This document shows, piece after piece, positions 18,286-26,898 of a DNA stretch of 64,000 nt (position 1 is its first letter; each line of letters begins with the position of its first letter). Origin of the DNA: Roseiarcus sp963780825 (GTDB lineage Bacteria; Pseudomonadota; Alphaproteobacteria; Rhizobiales; Beijerinckiaceae). Below the pieces are notes generated by a model, which had not been told where the DNA came from, did not search any database, and worked only from the letters and a program-made list of their open reading frames with translations. A program made the position numbers and the translations under genes. Location: the NCBI GenBank assembly GCA_963780825.1, contig CAWADL010000014.1, forward strand, positions 124,001-188,000, written 5' to 3'.

Positions 18286-19485
18286 TCAGATAATCGGCGT
18301 ATTCGGCGCCTTGCCGAGCAGCACGCGCCCGTAAATCTCGGCGCTCGCCTCCAACTGCATCAGGCCGTGCAGGTTGGTGGCGTGCAGGTCGCGGAAGTCG
18401 CGCTGCAACGAACCCTTGAGCGACAGTGCAGAGGCGCCCGCGAAGGCAAACAGTTTGTCGACCGCCTCCATCAGGGTGCGCACGACGTAGCAGCAATCCA
18501 TACGGATACGCGCGCGCATCTCCATCGGCATCGCCGCGCCGCGGCGGGCGTAGTCGTCGATATCGTCGGCGGCCTTGTAGGCAACGAGTTCAGACGCGCC
18601 AAGCATCGCCGCGGCTTGGCCGAGCGCGATCTGCGCAGGGATCCATTCGTCGATGACATGGGCGGTGTACTGCACCTTCTTGCCGACGACGGCGCGCTTG
18701 AATTCAGCGAGCGCGTCCCGCGCCAGGCCCAGCGATCCGCCAACTAGGCAAAGCGCCAGCACAGGCACGGCCTGTGCGCGGCTCAACCAATCGTCGTCGC
18801 CCGCCTTCGCGCCCGGCGTCTTGCCGTCGATCAGACCGGGTAGCGACAAGAAACGATGCGCGGGAACTTTAAGGTCCTTGGCGACGATCGAGTTGCTTCC
18901 TGTTCCGGCCAGGCCCGCCATGAACCAATCATCCTTGATCTCGACGGCGGAGGTCGGAACCAGGAAATCGCCCTCGTCAAGCTTCTCGCCCTTCTCGTCG
19001 AACATCTCCCCGCCGAGCAGCAGCCACTGCGAATGCTGGCAGCCCGAGCCGAACGGCCAGAAGCCGCTGAGCACAAAAGAACCATCTGTCTGCCGCACCG
19101 CCCTGCCGCGCGGCGCGATCACCGCCGAGACGATGACGTCAGGGCCGTTCGCATAGACGTCCTGCTGCGCTTGATCCGAGAAATGTCCCATCAACCAGGT
19201 GTGCGCATGCCAGACGCCAACCACCCACGATGTCGAACTGCAACCCTCGGCAAGCGCGGATATGACATCGAGGTGCGCGCGCATCGAATGCGCCTCGCCG
19301 CCACAACGGCGCGGGAGGATGGTGCGCAACAGGCCAGCTTGGCGGACGAGTTCGACGCTTTCCTTGGGCGCACGGCGCAATTGCTCGGCCTCCGCCGCGC
19401 GCTTGCGCAATTCCGGGATCAGCGCGCGCGCACGCTCGCCCGGCGCCGGGGCGTCCTTCTTCAGCGCGACGACGGAAGCTTGCAT
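18286..19485 (-). CDS. Acyl-CoA-dehydrogenase-fold flavin monooxygenase (HsaA/HpaB-like), copy 1
   Basis: 399 residues, intact. It belongs to the group D flavin-dependent monooxygenases, oxygenase components that use FADH2 or FMNH2 delivered by a separate reductase to hydroxylate phenolic substrates. Family-like blocks are 'LPRRCGGEAHSMRAHLDVIS', 'LAEGCSSTSWVVGVWHAHTW', 'LSGFWPFGSGCQHSQWLLLG' and 'MAGLAGTGSNSIVAKDLKVP'. It resembles the second copy at 22955-24142 over its whole length. The ATG at 19485 follows 'GGGAGGG'. It lies between the gntR gene and the importer operon on the same strand. Acyl-CoA dehydrogenase activity is the alternative, but the lack of a catalytic-base Glu motif and the nearby flavin reductase favour monooxygenase. 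Confidence 0.8.
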   Translation of the reverse strand: MQASVVALKKDAPAPGERARALIPELRKRAAEAEQLRRAPKESVELVRQAGLLRTILPRRCGGEAHSMRAHLDVISALAEGCSSTSWVVGVWHAHTWLMGHFSDQAQQDVYANGPDVIVSAVIAPRGRAVRQTDGSFVLSGFWPFGSGCQHSQWLLLGGEMFDEKGEKLDEGDFLVPTSAVEIKDDWFMAGLAGTGSNSIVAKDLKVPAHRFLSLPGLIDGKTPGAKAGDDDWLSRAQAVPVLALCLVGGSLGLARDALAEFKRAVVGKKVQYTAHVIDEWIPAQIALGQAAAMLGASELVAYKAADDIDDYARRGAAMPMEMRARIRMDCCYVVRTLMEAVDKLFAFAGASALSLKGSLQRDFRDLHATNLHGLMQLEASAEIYGRVLLGKAPNTPII

Positions 19486-19532
19486 GGTAGTCCCTCCCTC
19501 TTTCCGATGCCGGCTTTTCGCCGGCGCTAAAT

Positions 19533-20252
19533 CTATCTGACTCTCGCCACATATTTCCTGGGTTTGGCGCCGTTGGCAAGGCGCGGCGAGGCGAGCAGGA
19601 TGTCCATCGTGCGGCGCAAATGCGCCTCGATACGCTTGCAGGCGGCCTCCGCGTCGCGCGCCAGACAGGCGTCGAGCAGGCCCTTGTGCTCGGCGTCGAT
19701 ATCACGGCTCGTCCCAGTCATCTTCGACAGGTTTCGATAACGCTCGCTCTGCGCATAAAGCATCTCGCGGATGGTCAGCGTCCAGCGGCTGTCGCAGGCT
19801 GACGCGAGTGCAGCGTGGAAGGCGTTGTGCGCCGCCGCCCAGCCGGGATTGAGGTTTTTGCCCGCGCCGGGCGTGCTTATGGGTATGCGGTGCAGGCGAT
19901 GGAAGGCAGCGAGGATCGAGGCCTCCCATTCGACGTCGCCATTGGTGATCGCGGACTTCAGGCAAAGTTGCTCGATGGCGATCCGGGTCTTGGTGAGATC
20001 AACCAGTTCGTCGGCGGAAATTGCGGCGACGGTGAAACCTTTCTGCGCGGTCGCCACCGCCATGCGCTCGGCGGCGAGCCGCGACAGCGCCTCGCGCACG
20101 GCGCCGGGACTGAACTCGAACTCCGCGGCGGCGTCGTTGATCTTGATCTTCGCGCCGGGCTCGAGGCGACAGGACACAATCGCGTCGCGCAGCGCCTCAT
20201 AGGCGGCGCCGCTCTGCGTCCTGGCGCCCTCCCGTATCGTTGAACCTTCCAT
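19533..20252 (-). CDS. GntR-family (FadR/FCD) transcriptional regulator
   Basis: 239 residues from the ATG at 20252 (an upstream ATG at 20288 is possible). The N-terminal winged helix reads 'SGAAYEALRDAIVSCRLEPG', 'AKIKINDAAAEFEFSPGAVR' and 'EALSRLAAERMAVATAQKGF'. The C-terminal FCD domain has 'LVDLTKTRIAIEQLCLKSAI', 'HNAFHAALASACDS' and 'DIDAEHKGLLDACLARDAEA', with the metal-binding Asp and His residues of the family. It is transcribed with the monooxygenase (47-base gap) and divergently from the FAH-family gene, so it probably controls both. 'CGTTGTGCAACG' (20279-20290) is a possible half-symmetric operator. Confidence 0.88.
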   Translation of the reverse strand: MEGSTIREGARTQSGAAYEALRDAIVSCRLEPGAKIKINDAAAEFEFSPGAVREALSRLAAERMAVATAQKGFTVAAISADELVDLTKTRIAIEQLCLKSAITNGDVEWEASILAAFHRLHRIPISTPGAGKNLNPGWAAAHNAFHAALASACDSRWTLTIREMLYAQSERYRNLSKMTGTSRDIDAEHKGLLDACLARDAEAACKRIEAHLRRTMDILLASPRLANGAKPRKYVARVR

Positions 20253-20306
20253 AAGATCGACTTTGCCGAGAAAAATAGCGTTGTGCAACGAATATATTTT
20301 TTTGAT

Positions 20307-20336
20307 TTGACTTTCGGATCGGGCCGGCGATAGCCT
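20307..20336 (+). promoter_or_regulatory. Candidate promoter of the FAH-extradiol dioxygenase operon
   Basis: TTGACT (20307-20312) and TAGCCT (20331-20336) are separated by 18 bases and lie 37 bases before the GTG start at 20373. An A/T-rich patch precedes the -35. The GntR-type half-palindrome at 20279-20290 is just upstream. Confidence 0.45.
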
Positions 20337-20372
20337 TGTGGCTCAAGGGAACAAATAAGAGGAAGCGTCGTC

Positions 20373-21227
20373 GTGAGGTTTATCCGCTTCGAGGACGCGC
20401 GCGGCGTCGGGTTGGCCGTCGAGGCGAACGGTAGCGCGCATGGTCTGCACGAAAGCGACGCCGGATTTCCCGGCACGCTGGCGACGCTCGTTGGCAAAGG
20501 CCGCAAGTCGCTGATTGAGGCCGGGGAGAAACTCGCGACCGGCCCCGTCGTCGATATGAAGACCGTAAAATTCCTGCCGCCGTTTCCGGACCCACGCAAG
20601 ATTATCTGTGTCGGGCTCAACTATCGCGACCACAGTGCCGAATCAGGATTCAAGCAGCCGGACTATCCGACGCTGTTCACCCGCTTCACGACGTCGCTTG
20701 TCGGCCACGGCGCGGCGGTCGTCAGGCCGAAAGTGTCGGACAAATTCGACTACGAGGGCGAGTTGGTTGCGGTGATCGGTCAGGGCGGCCGGCATATCTC
20801 GCACGAGCGCGCGCTCGACCATGTCGCCGGCTATTCGATCTTCAACGACGTCTCCGTGCGCGACTATCAGTTCAAGTCGCCGCAATGGACCGTCGGCAAG
20901 AATTTTGACGGCACCGGCCCGTTCGGTCCTTCTTTCGTCACCGCCGACGAACTGCCGGCGGGCGGCAAGGGGCTTCGCATCCAGACGCGGCTCAACGGGG
21001 CCGTGATGCAGGACGCCAACACCGACGACATGGTGTTTGATGTCGCGACCCTCATCGCCACGATCAGCGAGGCGATCACGCTGGAGAGCGGCGATGTGAT
21101 CGTGACCGGTACGCCGTCCGGCGTCGGCCAATCACGCAAGCCGCCGGTGTTCATGAAAGCGGGCGACCGCGTCGAAGTCGAGATCGAGAAGATCGGCGTG
21201 CTCTCGAACGTAGTCGTCGACGAATAA
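20373..21227 (+). CDS. Fumarylacetoacetate hydrolase (FAH) family protein
   Basis: 284 residues, intact, starting at a GTG ('AAGAGGAAG' upstream). FAH-fold enzymes cleave or isomerise 2,4-dioxo compounds with a bound Mg or Mn. Motifs: 'PRKIICVGLNYRDHSAESGF', metal ligands in 'DKFDYEGELVAVIGQ', 'RHISHERALDHVAGYSIFND' and 'SVRDYQFKSPQWTVGKNFDG', and the final 'GDVIVTGTPSGVGQSRKPP'. It is followed after 13 bases by an extradiol dioxygenase gene, so a 2-hydroxyhepta-2,4-dienedioate isomerase/decarboxylase or acylpyruvate-hydrolase role downstream of ring cleavage is likely. The exact reaction is open. Confidence 0.9.
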   Translation: MRFIRFEDARGVGLAVEANGSAHGLHESDAGFPGTLATLVGKGRKSLIEAGEKLATGPVVDMKTVKFLPPFPDPRKIICVGLNYRDHSAESGFKQPDYPTLFTRFTTSLVGHGAAVVRPKVSDKFDYEGELVAVIGQGGRHISHERALDHVAGYSIFNDVSVRDYQFKSPQWTVGKNFDGTGPFGPSFVTADELPAGGKGLRIQTRLNGAVMQDANTDDMVFDVATLIATISEAITLESGDVIVTGTPSGVGQSRKPPVFMKAGDRVEVEIEKIGVLSNVVVDE

Positions 21228-21240
21228 CGGGGGGAGTCCA

Positions 21241-22194
21241 ATGACGGCGATTCAAGGCTACGTCAAAGCCAACCGGCGCCCGGGCGAACTCGGCGTCCAC
21301 TCGGTTGACCATTTTCATTTCAACGTGCCGGACCTCGCCGTGGCGCGGAATTTCTACACCGAGTTCGGGCTCGACATGCAAGACGCGGGCGACAGGCTCG
21401 CCATGCGCACCTTCGGCTCGCCTCAGGTCTGGGGCACGATCGGCGAGGGCGCGCGCAAGCAGTTCGGTTATGTGAGTTTCGGCGCATTCGAGGACGATAT
21501 CGATCGTTTTGCGCGGCGGCTGCAGGACCTGGGTGTACGCCGCATCGATCCGCCGCCGGGCATCGATTCCAACGGGCTTTGGTTTCACGATCATGACGGC
21601 CGGCCGGTGGAGATCAAGGCGGCGGCCAAGAGTTCGCCGGACGAGAAGTCGTCTTTCAATCAACCGAGCCCTGGGCCGGCCGTCCGCGGCGCGCCGTTCC
21701 GCTCGACAATCAAACGCACTTTCCCGCGCCGGCTCGCGCATGTGCTGTTGTTCACGCCCGATGTGCAGAAGGCGATCGATTTCTACACGCGGGTGCTAGG
21801 CCTCAGATTGTCGGATCGCTCCGGCGGCAATATCGCGTTCATGCACGGGATTCACGGCAGCGATCATCACATGATCGCGGTCGCCCGTTCCAACGCGCCG
21901 GGTCATCATCATTTCAGTTGGGACGTCGGCAGCGTCGATGAGATCGGCGGCGGCGCGATGCATATGCTCGGCAAAGGCTTCAGCAAGGGTTGGGGGCTCG
22001 GGCGGCACGTGCTCGGCTCGAACTTCTTCCACTATGTGCAGGACCCCTGGGGCAGCTTCTGCGAATATTCCGCCGACATCGACTATGTGCCTGTCGATTA
22101 CAACTGGCCGGCCGACGATCACCCGCCGGAGGATTCGTTCTATGCCTGGGGGCCGGAGGTGCCGGGGGATTTCGTGCACAACTACGAGGCTTGA
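21241..22194 (+). CDS. Type I extradiol (VOC-fold) ring-cleavage dioxygenase
   Basis: 317 residues with two VOC modules in tandem: 'HSVDHFHFNVPDLAVARNFY' (residues 20-40) and 'LAHVLLFTPDVQKAIDFYTR' (about 162-181). In the second module the Fe(II) triad can be placed: His in 'RLAHVLLF', His in 'APGHHHFSWDV' and Glu in 'WGSFCEYSADIDYV'. Such enzymes open catechols next to the hydroxyls (meta-cleavage). The ATG at 21241 follows 'GGGGGGAG'. The operon with the FAH-family hydrolase and the nearby hydroxylases points to a full meta-cleavage route. The ring substrate is unknown. Confidence 0.87.
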   Translation: MTAIQGYVKANRRPGELGVHSVDHFHFNVPDLAVARNFYTEFGLDMQDAGDRLAMRTFGSPQVWGTIGEGARKQFGYVSFGAFEDDIDRFARRLQDLGVRRIDPPPGIDSNGLWFHDHDGRPVEIKAAAKSSPDEKSSFNQPSPGPAVRGAPFRSTIKRTFPRRLAHVLLFTPDVQKAIDFYTRVLGLRLSDRSGGNIAFMHGIHGSDHHMIAVARSNAPGHHHFSWDVGSVDEIGGGAMHMLGKGFSKGWGLGRHVLGSNFFHYVQDPWGSFCEYSADIDYVPVDYNWPADDHPPEDSFYAWGPEVPGDFVHNYEA

Positions 22195-22262
22195 AGGGTT
22201 GTTTGCAATCTCTGCGAATGGCGGATTCGTTCGGGCTGATTGAACCCTTCGCAGTTTCGATC

Positions 22263-22372
22263 CGTCATTGCGAGCGAAGCGAAGCAATTCAGCGTCGTGA
22301 GATCGCCGGGCGGCGGGATAGGGCGCGTGGCGCCGCATGGATTGCTTCGTCGCTTCGCTCCTCGCAATGACG
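22263..22372. repeat. Palindromic repeat, family A
   Basis: The left arm 'CGTCATTGCGAGCGAAGCG' with 'AAGCAATTC' (22263-22290) and right arm 'ATTGCTTCGTCGCTTCGCTC' with 'CTCGCAATGACG' (22341-22372) are inverted copies around 50 variable bases. It sits between the convergent extradiol dioxygenase and flavin reductase genes. Confidence 0.85.
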
Positions 22373-22385
22373 AATAGCGGCTGTT

Positions 22386-22937
22386 CTAAAAATGCAGCGC
22401 CTCGCCGTCCCCGACGTCGAGCGCAGAAAATATCTTCCTCAATTGTCGAAACTTCCGCGCCCCATAGAGCAGCGAATCCTGCCCCAATTGCGCAGCGACG
22501 CCGACCACGTCGCCGATCAGAATCGTGTGCGTGAACTGGTCGATCGTCTGCGCGATCATGCAATCAAACGTCGCCGCCGCGCCGACAAGTACAGGCGCGC
22601 CGGTCTTCAACGTCGTCCAGGCGCCGACCGCGAAGCGGCTGGCCCTGTCGCCGGAGAGACCTGCGAAGGCTTTGGCGACGGGGTCCTGATCCTCGGCGAG
22701 CACGTTGACGCAGAAGCGCCCCGCCGCAACGATCTTGTCATGCGTAAAACTCGATTTGTTGACGCAGACGAGCAACCGCGGCGGCGTCGCCGAGACCGAG
22801 GAGACTGCGGTCGCGGTCAGGCCGAACCTCTCTCCGTCGAGCACCGTGGCGATGACGCAGACGGAAGCGACATGCTGCGCCATCGCGCCGGCGTATTCGC
22901 CGGGGTCGACATGCGGCGGAGCATTGGGCGGGTCCAA
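22386..22937 (-). CDS. Flavin reductase (HpaC/HsaB-like)
   Basis: 183 residues, intact. These short split-barrel proteins reduce FMN or FAD with NAD(P)H and pass the reduced flavin to a partner oxygenase. Motifs: 'MAQHVASVCVIATVLDGERF', 'GLTATAVSSVSATPPRLLVC' (the flavin-binding T-A-x-S block), 'CVNKSSFTHDKIVAAGRFCV' and 'NVLAEDQDPVAKAFAG'. It lies 17 bases after the second monooxygenase gene on the same strand and is the only reductase in the cluster, so it probably serves both oxygenases. Confidence 0.9.
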   Translation of the reverse strand: MDPPNAPPHVDPGEYAGAMAQHVASVCVIATVLDGERFGLTATAVSSVSATPPRLLVCVNKSSFTHDKIVAAGRFCVNVLAEDQDPVAKAFAGLSGDRASRFAVGAWTTLKTGAPVLVGAAATFDCMIAQTIDQFTHTILIGDVVGVAAQLGQDSLLYGARKFRQLRKIFSALDVGDGEALHF

Positions 22938-22954
22938 GACTTGAAAGCTCCGCT

Positions 22955-24142
22955 TCAGATGACGGTCGTGCCGGGATCGAGCCCAAGTTCGACGCGGCCG
23001 AGGATCTCGGCCCCGGACTCATACAGCAATAGGCCGTGCATGTTGACCGCCTGCAGATTGCGCGCGGCGCGCTGAATCGGGCTCGTCAGCTGCAGGCCGG
23101 CAGCGCCGCCGATCGTGTAGAGCCGCTCGACGGCGGCGTGGCAGAGGCGGACGGCGAGCGCGAGCTCGAAACGAATTCGGCCTCGCAGCCGCATCGTCAT
23201 CTTCTGGCCGCGGCTCGCGTGATCGTCGATGTCGTCGGCGATCCGTTCGAGCACCAGTTCGGCGGCGTGCACCTCGCCGCTCGCCTCGCCGAGCGCCGCC
23301 TGCACGGGGGTCCAGTTATGCGAGACATGGTCGGTGTAGTTGACGCGCTTGCCGGGGACGACGCGCACAAACTCCTCGATGGCGCCGCGCGCCATACCCG
23401 GCGCGGCGCTGGCGATGCAGAGGCCGAGCAACGGCCCGGCTTGCGCCTTGTAGAGCGCCGGCGCGGCGGGATCGGCGTAGGGCGGCGTATGGCTCTCCAG
23501 CAACGCCGACAGCGACAGACAGCGATGCGCCGGTACGGTCACGCCTTCGCAGCGCACGGAGTTGCTGCCGGTGCCCTGCAAGCCGGCGACGCGCCAATCA
23601 TCGAGCCGCTCGACTTCGTCAGTGGGAACCAGCAGGTCAGCTTCGTCGAGTTTGGCGCCCGCCTCGTCGAAAATCTCGGCGCCGAGCAACAGCCAGCGCG
23701 CCGCCGCATTGCCCGAGCAGAACGGCCAGAAGCCGGTCAAAACATAGCTGCCGTCGCGCCGTCGCACAGCTTTGCCGCGCGGCCCGATGACCGCGGCGAT
23801 CGGCTCGTCGGGGCTTTCGCCGTAGACGTCGAGCTGCGCCTGCCGGCCCATGTGACCCATCATCCAACTGTGGGCGTGATAGACCCCGAGCACCCAGGCG
23901 GCGGCGTTGCACCCCTTCGCGATGGTGGAGACCGCGTCGAGATGCGCACGCATCGTCCCCTGCCGCCCGCCGCAGGAGGCCGGCTGCAACAGGGTGAGCA
24001 GGCCGCTGCCGCGCAGCAGGCGCATGGTTTCGTCCGGCAGCCGGCGCTGGGCCTCCGCTTCAGAGGCGAGCTCACGCAGCGGTCCGACCAACTGTTCGGC
24101 CGCGCTATGGACGTTGAGATCGTCGCTGAATGCAGAGTCCAC
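22955..24142 (-). CDS. Acyl-CoA-dehydrogenase-fold flavin monooxygenase (HsaA/HpaB-like), copy 2
   Basis: 395 residues, intact. It matches copy 1 (18286-19485) block for block: 'GGRQGTMRAHLDAVSTIAKG', 'AAAWVLGVYHAHSWMMGHMG', 'LTGFWPFCSGNAAARWLLLG' and 'VAGLQGTGSNSVRCEGVTVP'; by eye about half of the residues in these parts are identical. It is therefore a diverged paralogue with a probably different substrate position or substrate. It is co-transcribed with the flavin reductase (17-base gap). The start codon assigned is the ATG at 24142; upstream 'CCCCGCGTTGG' holds no good ribosome site, which weakens that choice. Confidence 0.8.
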   Translation of the reverse strand: MDSAFSDDLNVHSAAEQLVGPLRELASEAEAQRRLPDETMRLLRGSGLLTLLQPASCGGRQGTMRAHLDAVSTIAKGCNAAAWVLGVYHAHSWMMGHMGRQAQLDVYGESPDEPIAAVIGPRGKAVRRRDGSYVLTGFWPFCSGNAAARWLLLGAEIFDEAGAKLDEADLLVPTDEVERLDDWRVAGLQGTGSNSVRCEGVTVPAHRCLSLSALLESHTPPYADPAAPALYKAQAGPLLGLCIASAAPGMARGAIEEFVRVVPGKRVNYTDHVSHNWTPVQAALGEASGEVHAAELVLERIADDIDDHASRGQKMTMRLRGRIRFELALAVRLCHAAVERLYTIGGAAGLQLTSPIQRAARNLQAVNMHGLLLYESGAEILGRVELGLDPGTTVI

Positions 24143-24262
24143 GGCTCATACCCCGCGTTGGCCGAAAGCCGCGGCGCACAATAATACGCCAACCTCGTAT
24201 GCTGCGTTCCCGGCGGTTTGTCACGGCAAAAGCGAGCGCGGCCGGGGAGGGGGCTCCGCGAG

Positions 24263-24300
24263 ACCAAGGATGGTCACCCCCGCGGATCGCGGGGACGACT
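24263..24300. repeat. Short palindrome 'CACCCCCGCGGATCGCGGGG'
   Basis: 'GGTCACCCCCGCGGATCGCG' continuing 'GGGACGAC' forms a hairpin, related to the element at 13388-13495. It lies in the 180-base gap between urtE and monooxygenase 2, downstream of urtE, where it may act as a terminator. Confidence 0.55.
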
Positions 24301-24322
24301 TCCGGTTTGATTTAAAAACAGC

Positions 24323-25018
24323 TTATACGGCGAGCCGCTTGCGGACTTCGGTCTCGACCATGTCCTTGCGCTCGCCGGCCAGCACCACCGCGCCGCGATC
24401 CATCACGACATAGTCGTCGGCGAGATCGCGCGCCCACTCGAAATATTGCTCGACGAGCAGAATGGCGAGATTGCCTTTCTGCCGCAGATATTCGATCGCG
24501 CGGCCAATGTCGCGGATGATCGAGGGCTGAATGCCTTCGGTCGGCTCGTCGAGAATCAGCAGTTTCGGCTTGGTCAGCAGCGCGCGGGCGATGGCGAGCT
24601 GCTGCTGCTGGCCACCTGAGAGATCGCCGCCGCGGCGTCCCATCATCTCGCGCAACACCGGAAATAGGCTGAACACTTCGTCATCGATCACCCGTTGATC
24701 GCGCGGCAACCCGACGACGCCGGTCATCAGATTTTCCTTCACGGTCAGCAGCGGAAAGATCTCGCGGCCCTGCGGCACGTACCCGAGACCTTTGCGAGCG
24801 CGCACGAACGCCGGCAGGCCGGAAAGCTCCTGTCCCTCCCATTTGATCGCCCCGTCGCGGATCGCCTGATGGCCGACGATCGCGCGCATCAGCGACGTCT
24901 TGCCGACGCCGTTGCGGCCGAGCACGCAAGTGACGCGGCCGATCGTCGCGGAAATCGAGACAGAGCGCAGCGCCTGCGCCGCGCCGTAGAAGAGGTTGAC
25001 GTTATCGACCTGCAGCAT
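24323..25018 (-). CDS. urtE: Urea ABC transporter ATP-binding subunit UrtE
   Basis: 231 residues, intact. Walker A 'CVLGRNGVGKTSLMRAIVGH', the UrtE-typical 'KGLGYVPQGREIFPLLTVKE' and 'NLMTG', signature 'GGDLSGGQQQQLAIARALL', Walker B 'PKLLILDEPTEGIQPSIIRD' (the E-G-I-Q-P-S variant is characteristic of UrtE) and 'LLVEQYFEWARDLADDYVVM'. Last gene of urtABCDE; it follows urtD with a 2-base gap. It powers high-affinity urea uptake together with UrtD. Confidence 0.95.
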   Translation of the reverse strand: MLQVDNVNLFYGAAQALRSVSISATIGRVTCVLGRNGVGKTSLMRAIVGHQAIRDGAIKWEGQELSGLPAFVRARKGLGYVPQGREIFPLLTVKENLMTGVVGLPRDQRVIDDEVFSLFPVLREMMGRRGGDLSGGQQQQLAIARALLTKPKLLILDEPTEGIQPSIIRDIGRAIEYLRQKGNLAILLVEQYFEWARDLADDYVVMDRGAVVLAGERKDMVETEVRKRLAV

Positions 25019-25020
25019 CT

Positions 25021-25782
25021 CTAACGTCCCAGATACACTTCGATGACGCGCTCGTCGGCGCTCACCTGATCGAGCGAGCCTTCCGCCAGCACCGCGCCTT
25101 CGTGCAGCACCGTCACCTTGACGCCGAGCTCGCGAATGAAGTGCATGTCATGCTCGATGACGACAACGGAATGATGCTGCGCGATCTCCTTCAGCATGAT
25201 CGCGGTCTCAGCGGTCTCCGCATCCGTCATGCCCGCGACCGGTTCGTCGACCAGCAACAGTTTCGGGTCCTGCGCGAGCAGCATGCCGATCTCCAGCCAT
25301 TGCTTCTGGCCGTGCGACAAGGAACTCGCCGACACATCGCGCAGGTCGGACATGCGGATGCGTTCGAGAATGCTCTCGATCGTGCGGTTCATCTCGGCGC
25401 TGGGGCGCGCGGAGAGGATCGCGCGCACGGTGCGCGGCGCTCTGGCGGCGAGCAGGATGTTGTCGTTGACGGTGTGGTTCTCGAACACCGTCGGCTTCTG
25501 GAATTTGCGGCCGATACCGAGATTGGCGATGGTCGCCTCGTCGAGTTTTGTGAGATTGTGCTGGCCCTCGAAATAGACGTCGCCGGTGTCGGGCCGGGTC
25601 TTGCCGGTGATGACGTCCATCATCGTGGTCTTGCCGGCGCCGTTCGGCCCGATGATGGCGCGCATCTCGCCGGGCCCGAGCACCAGCGAAAGCCCGCGTA
25701 GTGCGCGATAGCCGTCGAAGGTCACCCTGACATCGTCGAGATAGAGCAGCGACGACGTGAGCCGAGGGTTGTCGGGGGTCAT
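25021..25782 (-). CDS. urtD: Urea ABC transporter ATP-binding subunit UrtD
   Basis: 253 residues, intact from the ATG at 25782, which overlaps the urtC stop (ATGA). Walker A 'IIGPNGAGKTTMMDVITGKT', UrtD-typical 'NLGIGRKFQKPTVFENHTVN', signature 'SASSLSHGQKQWLEIGMLLA' and Walker B 'DPKLLLVDEPVAGMTDAETA', and 'VVVIEHDMHFIRELGVKVTV'. The 'LSHGQKQWLEIGMLL' block distinguishes UrtD from LivG. Confidence 0.95.
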   Translation of the reverse strand: MTPDNPRLTSSLLYLDDVRVTFDGYRALRGLSLVLGPGEMRAIIGPNGAGKTTMMDVITGKTRPDTGDVYFEGQHNLTKLDEATIANLGIGRKFQKPTVFENHTVNDNILLAARAPRTVRAILSARPSAEMNRTIESILERIRMSDLRDVSASSLSHGQKQWLEIGMLLAQDPKLLLVDEPVAGMTDAETAETAIMLKEIAQHHSVVVIEHDMHFIRELGVKVTVLHEGAVLAEGSLDQVSADERVIEVYLGR

Positions 25783-26898
25783 GGCGCCGTCCTGGTCTGC
25801 ACCGCGGTCGCGGACGTCGGTTTGCGTACCGGTCTGAGGCGGGTGAACAGGCCCATCACGCCTCTCGGCAGGAACAACGTCACCAGCACGAACAACAGGC
25901 CGAGCGCGAACAACCAATATTCCGGCAGTACGCCGGTGAAATAGGTCTTCGCGTAGTTGACGGCGATCGCGCCGATTGCCGCGCCAACCAGCGTGCCGCG
26001 TCCGCCGACCGCGACCCAGATCGCCGCTTCAATCGAATTGCCGGGCGCGAACTCGCCGGGGTTGATGATGCCGACCTGCGGCACATAGAGCGCGCCGCCG
26101 ATCCCCGCCATGATCGCGGAGACGACGAAGGCGAACAGTTTTATGTTTTCGACGCGATAGCCGATGAAGCGCATCCGGCTTTCCGCGTCGCGCACCGCGA
26201 TCAGCGCCTTGCCGTATTTGGAGCCGACGATCGCGCGCGAGACCAGATAGGCGAGGATCAGCGCGATCGCGGTGACGGAGAACAGCCCCGCCTTCACGGC
26301 CGAGGATTGCAGGGAGAAGCCGAGCAGATCCTTGAAGTCGGTGAGGCCGTTGTTGCCGCCGAAGCCGAAATCGTTGCGGAAGAATTCTTTGTAGAGCGCA
26401 AACGTCATCGCCTGGGTGATGATCGACAGATAGACGCCGGTGACGCGCGAGCGGAACGCGAACCATCCGAACAGGAACGCCAGCGCGCCGGGAACCAGCA
26501 CGATCATCACCGCCGCATAGATGAAAAAGTTGAACCCCCACCATGCGACCGGCAGTTCATGCCAGTTCAGGAACACCATGAAGTCGGGCAGGATCGGGTT
26601 GGCGTAGACGCCGCGGGTGCCGATCTGGCGCATCAGATACATGCCCATCGCGTAGCCGCCGAGCGCGAAGAAGGCGCCATGGCCGAGCGAGAGAATGCCG
26701 CAATAGCCCCAGACCAGATCGAGCGCGACCGCCAGGATCGCGTAGGAGAGATATTTGCCGAACAACTGCACGAGATAGCTCGGCAGATGAAACGTCGAAG
26801 AGTTCCGGCGTCCCCACTGCGGCAAAAGGCACCAGAACGGCGGCGAGCGCGATAATGACGACGAAGATGATGCCGGCGCGATCGAGATGACTGCTCAT
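25779..26898 (-). CDS. urtC: Urea ABC transporter permease UrtC
   Basis: About 372 residues, multi-pass permease. The ATG at 26898 overlaps the urtB stop (ATGA) and opens with a transmembrane segment 'AGIIFVVIIALAAVLVPFAA'. A shift near 26797 leads into the body: 'LGKYLSYAILAVALDL'-type sequence ('LFGKYLSYAILAVALDLVWG'), 'SLGHGAFFALGGYAMGMYLM', 'YLSIITQAMTFALYKEFFRN' and 'FGFGGNNGLTDFKDLLGF', which is diagnostic for UrtC, ending in 'LPEYWLFALGLLFVLVTLFL'. The C-terminus is a short Ala/Thr-rich tail. Confidence 0.93.

Noticed and set aside
18286..24142. Fatty-acid beta-oxidation acyl-CoA dehydrogenases
   Set aside because: The two proteins match the HsaA/HpaB-type oxygenase pattern, and a dedicated flavin reductase and ring-cleavage enzyme are adjacent; no thiolase, hydratase or ligase is nearby.
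23036..24184. A 382-codon plus-strand frame
   Set aside because: Antisense of the second flavin monooxygenase, which is a clear full-length protein.
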